A stretch of 64,000 bases of DNA from Plantago ovata (GCA_028274465.1 CM051457.1:110111982-110175981); one strand, 5' to 3'. Positions 23,167 through 35,946 are shown, counted from the stretch's first letter. A program made the numbers and translations. The notes: generated from the letters alone by a model not told the origin.

Positions 23167-25454
23167 TTATATCCTCAAAGATCTTCCCCCCATTTGTCCG
23201 ATTCCTGTTCCAGTAAGGCCAGCTGATAGCAGCGACCTGGAGTCTGGTCGCCACGTCAATTCTTTAAGAACAGAGAATAGGGTTGCTAGTTCAGGTGTTA
23301 TTTCGCTGTCCTTTACATTTTTACAAGAAATTACACTAAGCCTATGGAGCTTCTTCCACGAAAGAACTACAGACTCTAATCCTTCTGTCGTCAGTATGGA
23401 GCATCCTTCCAGTGAGAGAGATATTATATTCCTACGCGAATAAACAGCCATCAGGTTTTTTACTTTCAATCAATCACAAGATAAGTTCTATACAGCATTT
23501 TTTCCAGGACAAATAATCTCATCAACTAGAGATGATTTCATTAAGAAACCACACAGATTTTCACTCGTACTTTTGTCATTTCAGCTGAATAAATCAACCC
23601 GAGCAGAGATGGCATTACTATTTTGTAGTACGCATTATGTTAAAAACAAAAAACTAATGTTCATAGGAGTATTATAAATGAAAGCTAGTTGTGGCGAGAT
23701 ACCAGAATTTTACAAACCGAGAAATGGCACCATGTTAAATCAATACTTCATTAATCAAGTCATTTTACATCGCACTATGCAGAGAAACCAAACGAGGACG
23801 AGACTTAAAGAACTGTGGAGAAAATAAAAGATTATCTGTCCAGTAAAAAAATTCCAGTACACTTGCTGATGTTTCAAAGAGAATACCATGAACTTCTAAT
23901 CGACAATAGGAAACTTGTAATGAAACACTAGATTTTCATCTCAAGGGTCCTAATTGCATATTTATTTGCATATAGCTGCAACTATGTAATCAAAAATTTC
24001 TTTTTTTTTGAATGATAACAATGGGTGTTGCGTAACTTTGACTACTCTATCCTATACCATTAAACCAAATATCTTTATGGTAGAATCAACACTAGATAAA
24101 GCATACTTGTCAGTTGTCACAAAATTTCACGAGCAAACACAAAATATACCTCTACCTCTTTGCATGTGCATGTTTCTATGACAGAAAGAACAAACACAAT
24201 CAAGTGATACAAAAATGGCAAGGCTATAGTGAAGTATACTATGTTATACCTAAAAATTGTCGCAGCACCGAACGCACTGTTGTCCAATCCCCAGCAATCT
24301 TCAAGAACTAGTCTCCTAATACTTCGACATACTAAAAACAATGCCCTTACACTCTGCTTGTTCCGCATCTGGCACCGCGTCAGATGCAACTCCTCTAGCA
24401 TCGGACACGACCCTAAATGCTCATCAGGTCCCGGATCTCTATCCATATCCTTACACGACTGGATCCTTAAATCCTTCAAATTCCCACAGTACGACAAACC
24501 CGCTAACCAACCACCTTCCATCTTATGATTACAAATAGTCAACTCTTCCAACATTTGACAGCACTGCCCAATGGCCTTAATCCCATCGTAACTCCCCTCA
24601 CACCCCACTAACTCAAGCTTCACCAATCTCCTACACCCCTGCGCCACTATCGTCAATCCAATATCCGAAACCACCGTCTCATAAACCCCACTCACATCCC
24701 CAACCAGTTTCAAAATCTGCAAGTTCCTGCAACTATGCAAACCAGTCAACACAACGTCACTACAGTAATGCAACTCCATTTCCTGCAACATCTCACACTC
24801 CTCAGCCAAACACCCCAGCCCTACCTCACTAACATTCATCAAAACTATCCTCCTCAAGTTCCTACACCCCTCAGCCAGTATCCTCACCCCTCTATCGACC
24901 CGTTTCGGATCCAAAACATCCTCCTTCCTAACTAAACCCCCCTCATTACTCAAATGCACCTCCACCAGCCTATTACTCAACAAAATCCCCGAATTCCTCT
25001 CCGATTTAACGCAGCACGACGCAACGTTAACATCTACCAAATTCGGAAACCGAAAACTCAACCTCCCAGACTCCAAAAACTCCCAATCCAGCACCTTAAT
25101 CGAGTACACCAGCCTCCCACACAACACACTCCACCTCCTACAAACCAACGCATTCGAAACATGCTGTTTCGACTCCGAAATCTTACTGAAAACTCTCATC
25201 AGCAACTCATCGGATAACACTGAAATCAAATCGGGCAAAACCACCTGCTGGTTAGAGGTCGAGGTTTCCGATTCCGGCTCCGACTCGGACGGAGGAGTAG
25301 CCGAACCGGAGTTGGAAATGGACCGGAGTCGCATTTTGAGGATTACATGTCTCAGTACTTCGTTCGGGTCGACCCGCTCGCCCGAATACGGCTCGGACCA
25401 GCTGTAATGGCGCCTCCTACTGCTCGACTTGGTCTTGTCAAGTGAAGAAGGCAT
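23167..25454 (-). CDS. F-box / leucine-rich-repeat protein (RNI-like superfamily)
   Basis: Two exons on the minus strand, 25454-24250 and 23431-23167, joined through AG|GT and TAG|G junctions. The split codon AG+G makes Arg and the total is 1470 nt (489 aa). After a Ser-rich N-terminus, residues about 73-115 form the F-box ([20 protein letters not shown] ... [14 protein letters not shown]). They are followed by Cys/Leu-rich LRRs (for example [20 protein letters not shown] and [19 protein letters not shown]) to the end. Such proteins act as substrate receptors in SCF ubiquitin ligases via SKP1/ASK binding. The text resembles the Arabidopsis At5g51370/At5g51380 type; the substrate is unknown. 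Its intron (23432-24249) holds a tRNA-like retroposon copy. The ATG at 25454 precedes the only long frame. Confidence 0.9.
24000..24072 (-). repeat. Second copy of the tRNA-Pro-like retroposon
   Basis: On the minus strand the head TTTGGTTTAATGGTATAG and the end ACGCAACACCCATTGTTATC followed by ATTC and A-tract parallel the copy at 6780-6867 (TTTGGTGTAGTGGTATGA ... CGCAACACCATTATTGCATT, A-tract). The middle is more decayed. It sits inside the F-box gene intron in the same orientation as the gene. Confidence 0.45.
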
Positions 25455-25653
25455 TTGTGCGATTTAGGGTTAGGGTTTGGGGTTCTCGAACAAGAAGAAG
25501 GCATCTATAAGATTGGGAAAGAGAGCATAAAACGGCGTCGTGTCATTCACTCTGTCTGTAAATTTTTTATTTTTTGTGTTCGTGGAAATTGTGAAGCAGA
25601 TGAGATTTGTGGGGTGCACGATGTTTTACCATGTTGACATTACGTGACTGGCC

Positions 25654-26620
25654 AGTAATGTGGTGACACGTAGGATATGTTTTGTTGTTAGGGTGATATG
25701 GACGTGGGTCAGTGGTGGAGGAAATCTTGTGAAATTTAGGACTCTTATGTTTGATTGTTTGTGAAAAAGTAAATTTAACTGACTGTAAGAGACAAAAAGG
25801 GGTACTACTACTAAAATACAAAAAGAGGAATTATGAAAGTTTTGATCATTAATTTTTGCATTTATATGGAGTATTAATTATATTTGAAATCTGTGTTACA
25901 TATTGTTGTTAAAGTTTCGTGATTAATGTTATTTATAATCTTAAATGTAACATCTCAAAGTCTAAAATGGGATGAGAAAGATGGAGAGAATTATAATAAA
26001 CATTTCTATGGATTAATCAAATAGCATAGCAGTTCATGGGTAATCGTGTCTACACTAAGACTTGGAATTCGATCTATAAGTGCTAGAGGGCGTTACAGCT
26101 GCTATTATACCCATGTCACCACCAAATTCATAAGGGGGTGAAAATAATTGATCCTAACGAGAACGTCCTACACTTGAAGGGGGTATAATTGAAAATCATT
26201 GGCCAGTAATCTAGGTAGCATGACCACGACAACTTTTTCTTAAGGTATTTGTATCTTGATATTTTAAATTTTTACATTTTTTTAATTCATTTTGTATTTG
26301 CATTCGCGTGTATTCGTATTGGTGCTCTCTAGTCACTAATATAGTGACACGTAGGATCTATTTTATTGTTACTTGTTAGGATGACATTGACGTGGGTCAA
26401 TGAAGCATAAAACCTTGTGATTTAAAAAAAAAAACAAAAAAAACAATAACATGGGAATCCGTAACTGTTATCCTTCACGTGCGCATTGGGTATACCCACA
26501 GAATCGTGTAATAACCTGTAATTAAAAGTAAGATACACATCTCTTTAACCAATTGAGCCAATTCTTGCGGACAAATTTTTTAAATTTTAGGAGTCTTATG
26601 TTTGATTGTTACTTGTTAAG
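25654..26620. repeat. Duplicated intergenic segment interrupted by repeat DNA
   Basis: GTGACACGTAGGATATGTTT...GACGTGGGTCAGTG (25664-25713) recurs as GTGACACGTAGGATCTATTT...GACGTGGGTCAATG (26343-26402). The following GGACTCTTATGTTTGATTGT (25739 on) recurs near 26591. The second copy is split by about 180 bp that includes tRNA-like (box A) sequence on the minus strand. Confidence 0.6.
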
Positions 26621-26703
26621 TGACCTTGCGTAAGTGAAACCTGAGACCTTGTGTAAAGTGAACTCAAGTACCTTACCACTTGAGTCGACAATAGTTGGTG
26701 ACA

Positions 26704-26705
<2 letters not shown>

Positions 26706-26748
<43 letters not shown>
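26706..26748. repeat. (TTA)n microsatellite
   Basis: About 14 uninterrupted TTA units. Confidence 0.95.
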
Positions 26749-26749
<1 letters not shown>

Positions 26750-27089
26750 TGATATGAAGGGAGTGTATAGGAAAAAAAAAGTTGGTGAAAAGAAATAAAA
26801 AACAAAATTAGAACCTAGTTCATCTCGTACTGTCTGTCCCTATAGAGTTGATCAATTCACATTTATCAATTCAGTGTGTGGATGATGCAAGTTAGAAGCC
26901 AGGGGTGAACGATGGAGTTCTATCATTGAGCTCTTCAGAGTACATGCCAACTTTAGGAGCCAATAATAACTTTTTTATGCACGGAAATTGTTTCGGTACA
27001 CATTTTAAGGGATACTTCACACAAAATTCATATGATGAGCTACATTGAGTTCCCCAAGCATGGGAAGGAAAAACATTTCTAGCCAGAGG

Positions 27090-27593
27090 TGTTATGGGAA
27101 TAAGGGTCACTACCCTCGAAGCCTCTCCCCACTCAGGCCGATACCCTTGAAACCAAAGTTATACAAGAAGGGCCAGACCCTCTAACTCGACCTTCGAACG
27201 GTCTTACTAGGGTCGAAACCGAGACACCCGAATGGTATATGTCTCGAAAGGAGCCAACCAAGTACCCACTTGTACTGACAGGTCTCCCCTTTGACCGGAA
27301 GAAGAAGACAAAGTGAAAGATGGACCCCATAAACGTATCCTCTATATATATCCTCTTTGCTCTATTTGCATGGACATATATTATTCACACTCTTAATATT
27401 ATGCTGCCCATTTGTCATCTCAACATTAAATTGTGTTCGACCTAACTTAGGTAGGTCGATCACCCTTACCCTCCCCTCAAACTCCCCCTTTGCAGGACAC
27501 CTCGGTTCATCCCTTCAATTTAAACTCAAGCCATCAGCTCCTATGGATTGAGAGATGATGACATAGCTCCTTAGACCGGAATTACCTTCATCA
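27090..27593 (-). repeat. Solo LTR of the Transposase_28-type LTR element family
   Basis: A 504-bp sequence with TG...CA ends and an exact 5-bp target duplication AGAGG (27085-27089 and 27594-27598). It is homologous, in inverted orientation, to 35453-35946 over its whole length (shared blocks include AATTCCGGTCTAAGGA, GGATATATATAGAGGATAC and TAGTGACCCTTATTCCC). Similarity stops exactly at the TAACA end, which defines the LTR border in both copies. No internal sequence adjoins it, so this is a solo LTR. Confidence 0.88.
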
Positions 27594-27599
27594 AGAGGG

Positions 27600-28510
27600 A
27601 TTATGAAATAAATTAATCATAGAGAAATTAGAAAAGCTAAGTAATTAGTTTCTCTAATTCTCCATATGATATTTGATAACTCCTTACAAGATACCTATAA
27701 TATTTTTGACATTGATTGTTCATGGAAATTAAAATTTTGCAACAGAGCACTTCTTACAGGATACCTATAATATTTTCACAAATATTACTCCTAAGTAGTT
27801 TATTATAATTATTTAGGATATCAATTTTATGGATGATAATTAGAAGTCTCCTATTATTCATGTTTTAGTGATGAAAAAGGACACATGAAAGAGTTTAGTG
27901 ATGAAAAAGTACCCATAGAGTATATATGTGGTGCCACATAGATAGGGAATAAATAGGGAGGGTCAAATGAATACTTAAATGTAATAAGTATTTTAGTAAA
28001 TTCCAAATTTATGATTACATTTATATGGCCCAATGAATTTAGGGGTCCTGAGATTATTGGTTGCTAACACAATTTTATCAATTTCGTCATAAATATAGGA
28101 TTGAGGGAGGTTTTAGGACTCCTAACTAGTGCTCTAACAGCTGACAATTACTATAACTCATAAGACTCCCGAACTGAACCATCTCATGAGCATCTCTGGG
28201 AATTTTTACAAACTTATTACTTACAGTATGGATTGGCATCCAGTAAGTTCACAGCTTCAATGGTAATAGATCGGGAACTCCAGTAATTAGCCACCACGGA
28301 GATTTGATATATATGCTCCAGTGATCCTGGATGAAGCGAGCCGGTTCCAAAAAAATTCAAAGCATTCTGCTTCAAGGACCATATTCAGCTGCACTCTGCA
28401 TTTTTTTGCAAAACATATACGAATTACAAACATCTTTTCCTCAACAACCAGTATCAAAATGTTGTTCTAATGACTCCTCATAGTGCTAGAATGAATTCAA
28501 ACACTCATGG
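27600..28510. other. Gene-free stretch
   Basis: No coding motif. A 36-bp near-duplicate (ACTTCTTACAGGATACCTATAATATTTT and ACTCCTTACAAGATACC...) is present around 27680 and 27750. Confidence 0.45.
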
Positions 28511-28514
28511 TTGC

Positions 28515-28915
28515 AACTTCAGAAACAGACTTTAACTTCAGAAACACCCCTTGGAGCTGCAAGGATTCCAAACAGCTCGAAACTACCAAGTAAATTGTTA
28601 TCTATGCTCCTTGCTCTTTCACCTTCATAAACCTTGATGCTCGTAGAAGTCTGATTATCAACACTAGTAAACAAACTTCTCTCCATACTTGTTGGAATTG
28701 GTGTGTTTCGTGGAACTACAACGCTCATGTCCTGCATGTCCCATAGTTTGAACACCAAGGTGAGGAGAAAACTGTCTCTCCTCACCTTTGTAAGATACCA
28801 CTAACATCGGTTTCTCATCAATTGGCCCAGCAATGACCTTGAAAGGCCACAGTTTGATGTCCCTCTGGATGTCCGGATCACTGAATCTTCGTCCTATCAG
28901 TCGCTTTGTATCTGC
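28515..28915 (-). pseudogene. HSP70 pseudogene with large internal deletion
   Basis: The minus strand first reads [20 protein letters not shown] then [10 protein letters not shown] and VVSYKGEE (28912-28795), which belongs to the N-terminal ATPase domain of HSP70. It then jumps to [39 protein letters not shown] and APRGVSEVKVCF (28734-28519), the start of the substrate-binding domain. Roughly 300 intervening codons are missing and the two parts are in different frames. It follows an acceptor-like CAG, so it derives from genomic or spliced HSP70. The chaperone function is lost. Confidence 0.8.
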
Positions 28916-28949
28916 ATCATCGTAAATAAAACGAAAGTCAACAGAATTA

Positions 28950-30955
28950 GCCACAGTTGACACCGTTTTAAAATCAACTACATCAAAGTCTAACAATCAA
29001 AACAGTGTTATCGAGTACTGGAGTAGCAACATATAAGCTACTAGTAAATGTTTCATAACCATTTGGAACAACAGTTAGCATTTTCACTCCAATGGATTAA
29101 GATATACAAACAACTCTCAACAGGTGTGTATATCATGTACGAACCAAAAAACAACCGAACTATAATCGGGAGAACTGCTCCAATGTATGACAAAAATTTG
29201 CGGATACTTATTACCTCAGGTAATAGCAGATTGTATCGCATTCCTAACAAACTGCTGCTTACTAATACAGGTATTTAATGTACCCTAACTGTAAGAGTTT
29301 TTCGTTTTACATGATTGCAGAGGAGAATAACATTGTAACTGAAGCTATATTATTGCAAGGCCTAAGTGAATATGTAGTTTTAGCTAATGTTGGAGAGTAC
29401 GAAAGTCAACAAGTGAAGTCGATCCCTCATACAGACATCACTATGCTAGCCATTACAAAGAATATATCGAAGTAAAACCAGTTAAGTAATCAAGTTAGCA
29501 AACAAAAGCATATATGCTAAATATGAATTGCATTTGCAGAAAAATTATTTTAAAAACAAAAAAAGAAAAGAAACTGGTAAGCTCACCAGAGATTGTGTTG
29601 GTAGGGTTCAAAGCATGGTTCTTTGCTGCATCACCAACCAATTGGTCCAATTTGGTGAATGCCACAAAAGATGGTGTAGTACGGTTGCCTTGATCATTGG
29701 GAATTATGTCAACATCATTACCATTCCAAACTCCGAAACAAGAGTACGTTACGTGCCCAAGTCGATTCCAATTGCACGTCCAGCTTCTTCAACCTTTCCA
29801 GAGCTCATCTTTAGAAATGAAGTTTACGAATGAACGAAAAAGAAGAATAAGAGGTGTTTGATTAACTTTCTGTAGTCTCCATGTTTATTACTAACCTCTA
29901 CTTAATAAGTGAACAAAACGCACGCCAATGTGCCGATTTTTTCTCAATTTTCCCGTGTCTTCACCAGCTTTCTTCTCATCGATCTTCCCTCTCCGGCCTC
30001 TCGCATCTCCTTCCAACAACAGACTTCTGATAGATTCATACTTTGAGGGTTTCCATCTGTCCTTCAAACTCTATATATCTCCCTGCATCATTCTTTTTGT
30101 CTATCGTTCTCATCTTCTTTGTCTATCGTTCTCATCTTCTTTCGTTTCTTCCTCAATTTGGGCAATTATAATTCTCCAGGTTGACGCCGCCCCAGCCCTT
30201 GACCTGGACGAAATTGATGGAGCAGAAGATTGAAGATCATATTGGAACTAATCAATGTCTTGTATTCCACTGCTGAATCGCTCATCCGGTCAATTTTCTG
30301 TCTCTCCTACTTTATAAGTTGAATTGATGAAACTTTCAGGTGTTTGATATAGTGCTTGACCGAGTCCATCTTGATATTATACTTGAACTTGATATGTATT
30401 AGTGGACGTCTGTGAACAAAAGTGATTAGCCTTATTGTATTAGTGGATTTCTTGATTTTTGTTTCGCCTTGTTATTGCTTTAGCTCAAATGTTTACCAAT
30501 TTAATTAGCAGCATGATTAACACCTGGAGGCGACCTACTCTACGGTACTGTTTCTGGTTCTTGAATTTATTTAGAGATGTGAATGTCTGTCTTGCCAACC
30601 TTGCTGATATTCTGGCAGCTTATTCAAATTGTTGTCATGCATGTTCAATCCATTAGACCTATGGCATATGCAATCTTACATTAATTAATTGTATCTGATG
30701 TAGTTAGTTCAGAAAGTTTGTGGGGATTTCTGTGGCGATCTTGTTAATTATTTGGCTGACCTTATTCTACTACTTTGTGAGAAAAAAAATCAACCATTGT
30801 ATATCTTACGAAGTTGTTGTTTGTAGTAACATGCATGTATAAGGTGACATATTTGTGTACTAGCAAGGGATTAGTGGGTCTTATTTATTTATTGTGTCTA
30901 CTAATTAATTAAGTACTGATTATGCATGCTTTTTTACTGATTAGATAATATTTTT
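28950..30955. other. Unassigned stretch; CT-rich leader-like segment
   Basis: 29930-30240 is pyrimidine-rich with a weak frame ending VDAAPALDLDEIDGAED and looks like a plant 5' leader or first exon, but I do not recognise it. Nothing else is supported. Confidence 0.3.
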
Positions 30956-30974
30956 GTTATGATTTGTTATTTCC

Positions 30975-33870
30975 AGTTCCGAACATGCATGTCAATTTGA
31001 GAATTTTGTGGGTGTAAATTATCAGAATGGTGCAACATTTGATCATTATGGAGGTATTAGTTCTTATTGGAAAGAAGTTTTGAATGTTGTAATGAGAGTT
31101 GATATGCTATAGAAATAAGAACTAGCATCTAAAATTGTGATTTTAATGATTAATGAATTCCTTCTGTTAACAGGGTCCTTCATGAACAAGATCAAGTTGT
31201 TGCCTCATGAAATATCCAGACTGTAGGACCACCCTGAGATCAAAAAAGTCTGCCAGAATCTCTCTGTTGGCATTATCATCTACTGTTTTTACGGTGATCA
31301 TCCTTTCACCGGCAGGTTACTATTATTACGACGTTATTAGTAGCTCTCATATTTTTTGTTTTTTATTTTTTTTTTATTTTGGGACTTGGTGATTTGGTGG
31401 CCTAAGTTGTTGCTGACATGTTTAATATATTACTTGGACGATCTTTATCAGTTTAATGAGGCTGAACAGGGTGATCGGGAAGAATGACACGTTTTATTTT
31501 ATCCAAGTGGGACTATACATTCATTGGTCATAAATTTTGCAACTGTATGCTTCCAGATTTTATAGCCGTGTTACCCAGCAGTACTAACTACTAACAAATG
31601 CTTTACTATAAAGTTTGCAATGATATAACTGGTCCTCTGAGATAGAGAATGTTTTGTATGTAAATAGGGGCTAGGTTACATCGACTAGAAAAACACAAAT
31701 TAGAAGAAAAAAGAAAGAAAAAAAAAAAAGAAAGGTAAATATAATTATCAATTAGTTGCTTTTATGTTGATGTTTTCAAGTTTAGGCATTTGTTAAGTTC
31801 CAGGGAGTGGCACCAGATTATAGCTTGTTTCTTAATGGACTATTAATTCAGTAGAAAACTAGGGATTTTGTCTTTAAAAAAGTTTGCATGTGTATCAGCG
31901 CCTATTACCCTGAGCATGGTTTTTGGCTACTATACACCTGACTGGACAAGTTTAACATCAGGATATGAGAGTAGTAAGTGCATACGAATGCAATGGTTCC
32001 TTTGTCTTTGTTCCAAACCACACTACATTTGCACTCGCTAGATTCGTCTTCAAGTTTCTTATAATTTACGTACATTTTGCCGTAAAAAGAGGTAAAGGTG
32101 TTCATATTACACCAGCCTATGAGGTAGTACTTCTGAAGCAAGCACCTAAAAGAAAAAATAATTTTGACTTTCCCCTAAGTGGATCTAGAGATTACTAACA
32201 CAATTAGTACAAATGTTTTTGGGTGATTTTGAAAAATATAAAGAACAATCACATGTCAAAATGAACAAAAGATGATTAAAATATCAAAATGACTTTATAA
32301 GGCTTTCTTCTTGATCCCAAAAGTGGAGCTCAACTGCGCCACACGTCAGCATTCCACTAACTTAATATACAACTCTTCCAACACGCTCCAACAGTTGATC
32401 CCCAATGATCCCCTATTTTTCATTAATTTTATTATTTTTATTTCATCTTCTTTTTTTCCATTAATTTTTTTTAATCAATTCTTCATTTCACTTACTTCAA
32501 AATGCAATAAATATTAAAAAAATTATAAAATAACAATAGTACAATAGACTATCAAATTAAAAAAATAGACTCGTGAAAAATTATAAGTTAAACAATAAAC
32601 ATAAAATATTCCAAAAGTTGTAATGTAATGGCTTATTTTATAAATTTTATTTTATTATTTTTTATGCATTATTAAATATAGAAATAAAATAATAAACATA
32701 AAAAATAAAAGAAGAAAAAAACATAAAAAAATAAAAAAAACACAAAAAGACACCTGGTAGTACTAGTAGTAGTGTAAATATCATCAACTCCATGGTAGTA
32801 CTAGTAGTATAAATATAATCAAAGGCAAAGAAAGGGAAAAAAAAGCAAAAAGGAAAACAAATAATATAATATAGATGAGCTTGGGCTCATTAGTTGAGTC
32901 CAAGCTCAACTACGTGGCGAGATGAGATTCTGATGGAGTCGCATCTCGGGATCAACTCCTGAGATGAGACTCCATTGGAGTCGGCCTAACACATTCAAAT
33001 TCAAATTAGTTACATAATTATTAATTAATGAGCAAGTCACCAGAGCATGTTGAATGTAGCGATAGCTCATGATACTTGTATTATACTACATCACTACATC
33101 ATGCTATGAAATGTGAGGGCCTGGTTGCACCTTACATAGTACATAGTTATGCCGCTCTTTTTTCTTTTTTTCTTTCCAGGGTGAGAAAGGGTATTCGGAT
33201 GTATGTTGGGGATCTTGATGTTAGAGCTGCTGCATGTGGTTTAGGCCGTGCAATTGGTAATAAGGTAACTATTTGTTTCGTAATTAGTCCATTAATTTTT
33301 CTGATTAAACAACAAATATTTTCCTGACTTGCATTTGCATGGAGGTGTAAGTTTGAGGTTAAGTGTATATGACCGAATAGTTTGCTTTGTGAATTTTCAT
33401 TTAGTTGCGCATTTGGAAGCAATTAATCGTCAGAATGCTGATTTTGACCACGTCTTTTGATCAATGACTTACACCCATTCATCAAATCTAGGGAACAATG
33501 ATGCTGGTATGCTACAATGGTACTTTTGTCTTGTTCTCATGTCTTGTTCACATATTTATACTAGCCGCTTTACTCTTTTGGCTTCCCGTAGATCCTCTGT
33601 ATTGCAGCTGATGTGTCATCTGCTGCTCAAATGCTTCGTGATCCAAATTTAAGATTTGATTTTACCATTGCTTTGTGGCCCAAATGTAGGATCTGTTTTT
33701 AACAACTGTCTTGTCTTAAATCTTAATCTTTTGTTATCTGCCAATTCCTAATTTAAGAAATAGTGGTTGTCTTTTGTGTTCATGGCAGGCTGAAGTAGTT
33801 TAATCCTGATGAGTGGGAGCCTGATCTTGCTGATGTTGATGTGGTCCTCTTATGTGGTGATTTCAGCCGT
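30975..33870 (+). pseudogene. Exon-like islands of an unidentified plant gene
   Basis: Several blocks flanked by AG and GT splice-like signals read as protein: 33182-33265 (VRKGIRMYVGDLDVRAAACG then LGRAIGNK|GTAACT), 33592-33688 (ILCIAADVSSAAQMLRDPNL then RFDFTIALWPK|GTAGG) and 33800-33874 (FNPDEWEPDLADVDVVLLCG). Earlier weaker blocks are 30975-31052 and 31173-31300 (LLPHEISRL*DHPEIKKVCQ). Stops inside or between blocks (for example the TAG before FNPDEW) indicate decay. I do not recognise the family. It may be a relic gene or a fragment carried by a transposon. Confidence 0.4.
31330..33170. other. AT-rich stretch between exon-like islands
   Basis: No supported gene. 32400-32880 is extremely A/T-rich. 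Confidence 0.45.
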
Positions 33871-33879
33871 TAGAATCCA

Positions 33880-35185
33880 ACAGAACCAAAAATACACTAT
33901 TTCTCCTGCCACATTAAATTTCCACTCAATAGAACACAAACACCACCAACCCTCTCCAGCAGTTAGAACGCAACATAACCCACAATTAATTTCTTTTTCC
34001 ATTTATTTTTTAAACTCATTTTTATTTCATTCATTTTTCAATTCTTTTTAAAACTCATTCTTCATTTCATTTTAACACCACTAAATAATAATAATAATAT
34101 TACATAATTTTAAAAATTAAAATACTTGATAAATAATAATTACAAACATAATTTAAAATTAAAAACATACTAGTAGAAACTAAAACTACCACGATAACAT
34201 AAAAATATAACTCCTTTTCTTTAAGGCCTAAAAATTCACGTGGTTCATTGTACTCGATCACCTCAACTTCATGGTAGAATTAGTTTCAAAGTAAGTGTAT
34301 GGTCTTTTTTATTAGGAATTTGTAATTTTAATTTTTAGAAAAGTGAGTTTTAAATTCTCATGTGTTATTATTTATAAAGTTATCATATATTCCGATTTTA
34401 AATTCCGTTGTAAATATTTCGTTTTAGTATCAAAGTTTAAATTTGAAATAACATTGGTATATAATTTTAAAACGTAAAATTGAAGATCAACTTTTAAATA
34501 GAAAAAATAAAATGCGAATATAAAAGAAAAATAAATAAAACAAAAGAATAAATGAAATTGAATGATATAAATCAAAATGAAAAAATAAAAAAGTTATAAA
34601 AAAAAGATAAAGAAAATAAAAAAGCAACAGAATCCAACAAAACCGGTTCTATAGAACAAAACGGGTTTTGTCATTAAACCCAACATAACACTGCTGGAGT
34701 TATGTTCGTGTTCTGTTGAGGCCAACAAAACCCCAACAGAACACCGCTGGAGATGGCCCAAGCAATTAAGGGATTTCATTTCTCAAAGAAGCTTTGTCTG
34801 AAGCTTTGTCTGGCTTCGAGAAAAGGATTAGCGGACGGCATAAATGAAAGTAGGTAACTCTTCCAACTTCCAAGGAATGCGAGAGGCACTAATCTGCTTT
34901 TCCCCGACGTACAAATTCAAATTCGAGAAAGGCAAACCAGGTTTAGGAGGTACTTATCAATATTGTCTCTACAATCTGCTGCAGACGCATTACTTCAAAT
35001 GCTTCAATTATTATTCACGCCTGATCACTACCTTCAAACCCAATGACTTGGTTCTTAAACCATTTTTTTATTATTATATTGCTTACTTTTAGTACTTGAT
35101 GAAATTAATTAATAACACATGTATTCACAACCACTACGGTTGAATTAAGTCTGGCATTTTTTTAATAATCGCATTACAAAGCTAG
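33880..35185. other. Repeat-like AT-rich stretch
   Basis: Motifs such as AACAGAACACCGCTGGAGAT (34737 on) and CTCCAGCAGTTAGAACGCAA (33955 on) recur in inverted sense around an AT-rich core, suggesting a decayed MITE-like unit of about 0.85 kb. Borders are unresolved. Confidence 0.3.
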
Positions 35186-35202
35186 TAATAAACTATAAAT
35201 AA

Positions 35203-35277
35203 TCTCGCACTTGACGAGAATTGAACCTATGACCTCTAGTGTCATGACACCTCAGTCTAACCAATTGAGCTAGACCT
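35203..35277 (-). repeat. tRNA-derived SINE head
   Basis: The minus strand has TAGCTCAATTGGTTAGA (box A / D-arm), a GTGTCATGACAC palindrome in the anticodon position, and AGGTTCAATTCTCG (box B / T-arm). The 7-nt stem that would close the acceptor is imperfect. It resembles a tRNA-derived SINE 5' region and not a working tRNA gene. Confidence 0.45.
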
Positions 35278-35452
35278 CAGTCTGGCATGAATAAATTACT
35301 TTTAGACTAAAAATTACTTTTGGTCTTTTTGCGATGCTATTACCATAATAAGACAATCTGCTTCAACTATAACATTAGGCCAACCCATTGCCATTGGTAG
35401 TACATTCACTTCCTTTTCACATGAGTAAATTGTACTTGTTGAATTTGTAGAG

Positions 35453-35946
35453 TGATGAGGACAATTCCGGTCTAAGGAATCACGACGTCATCTCTCAATC
35501 CATGGGAGCCGATGGTTTGAGTTTCGTTAAGAGGGATGAGACCTAGGTATACCTGCCAAGGGGAGTTAGAAGGAGTGGTAAGGGTGATCGGCCTACCTCA
35601 GGTAGACCGATCACAAATCAATGTGGAGGGGATAAATGGACAGCATAATGTTATATGTATATAAAGTGTGTATGCAAGTGAAATGAAGAGGATATATATA
35701 GAGGATACACTTGTTGGGACCCATCTCTCTTTTGTCTCCTTTATCCGGACATAAGGGAATCTGTCAGTCAAGTGGGTACTTGGCTTGTTCCTTTCGAGGC
35801 AAGGAGGGTCAAGGTATCATGGTTTCGACCTTATTGAGTCCGTTCGATAGTAAACTTAGGCGATCGATCTGGTCTTTCAGCTGTCGAAAGCATGGGCCCA
35901 AACGGTAGAAAGGGTTCGAGGGTAGTGACCCTTATTCCCTTAACAT
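35453..35946 (+). repeat. 5' LTR of a Transposase_28-type LTR element
   Basis: Homologous end to end with the solo LTR at 27090-27593 (opposite strand), with termini TGATGA...TAACA. It holds a TATA-rich core (GGATATATATAGAGGATAC, about 35689). The internal region starts at 35947 (TGAGTCCCCCAAGTTTCGAG). No matching 3' LTR was found, so the element is truncated at its right end. Confidence 0.8.

Noticed and set aside
24735..25217. Plus-strand frames opposite the F-box gene
   Set aside because: Antisense shadows of the LRR coding exon; low-complexity Pro/Gln composition and no motif.
35203..35277. Functional tRNA gene
   Set aside because: The A and B boxes are present but the acceptor stem is not well paired and the anticodon region is a palindrome; a SINE head fits better.
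27090..35946. One giant transposon with 0.5-kb terminal inverted repeats spanning both LTR-like copies
   Set aside because: The left copy has its own perfect 5-bp target duplication, and the right copy leads into its own coding body pointing outward; two separate insertions of one LTR family explain this better.
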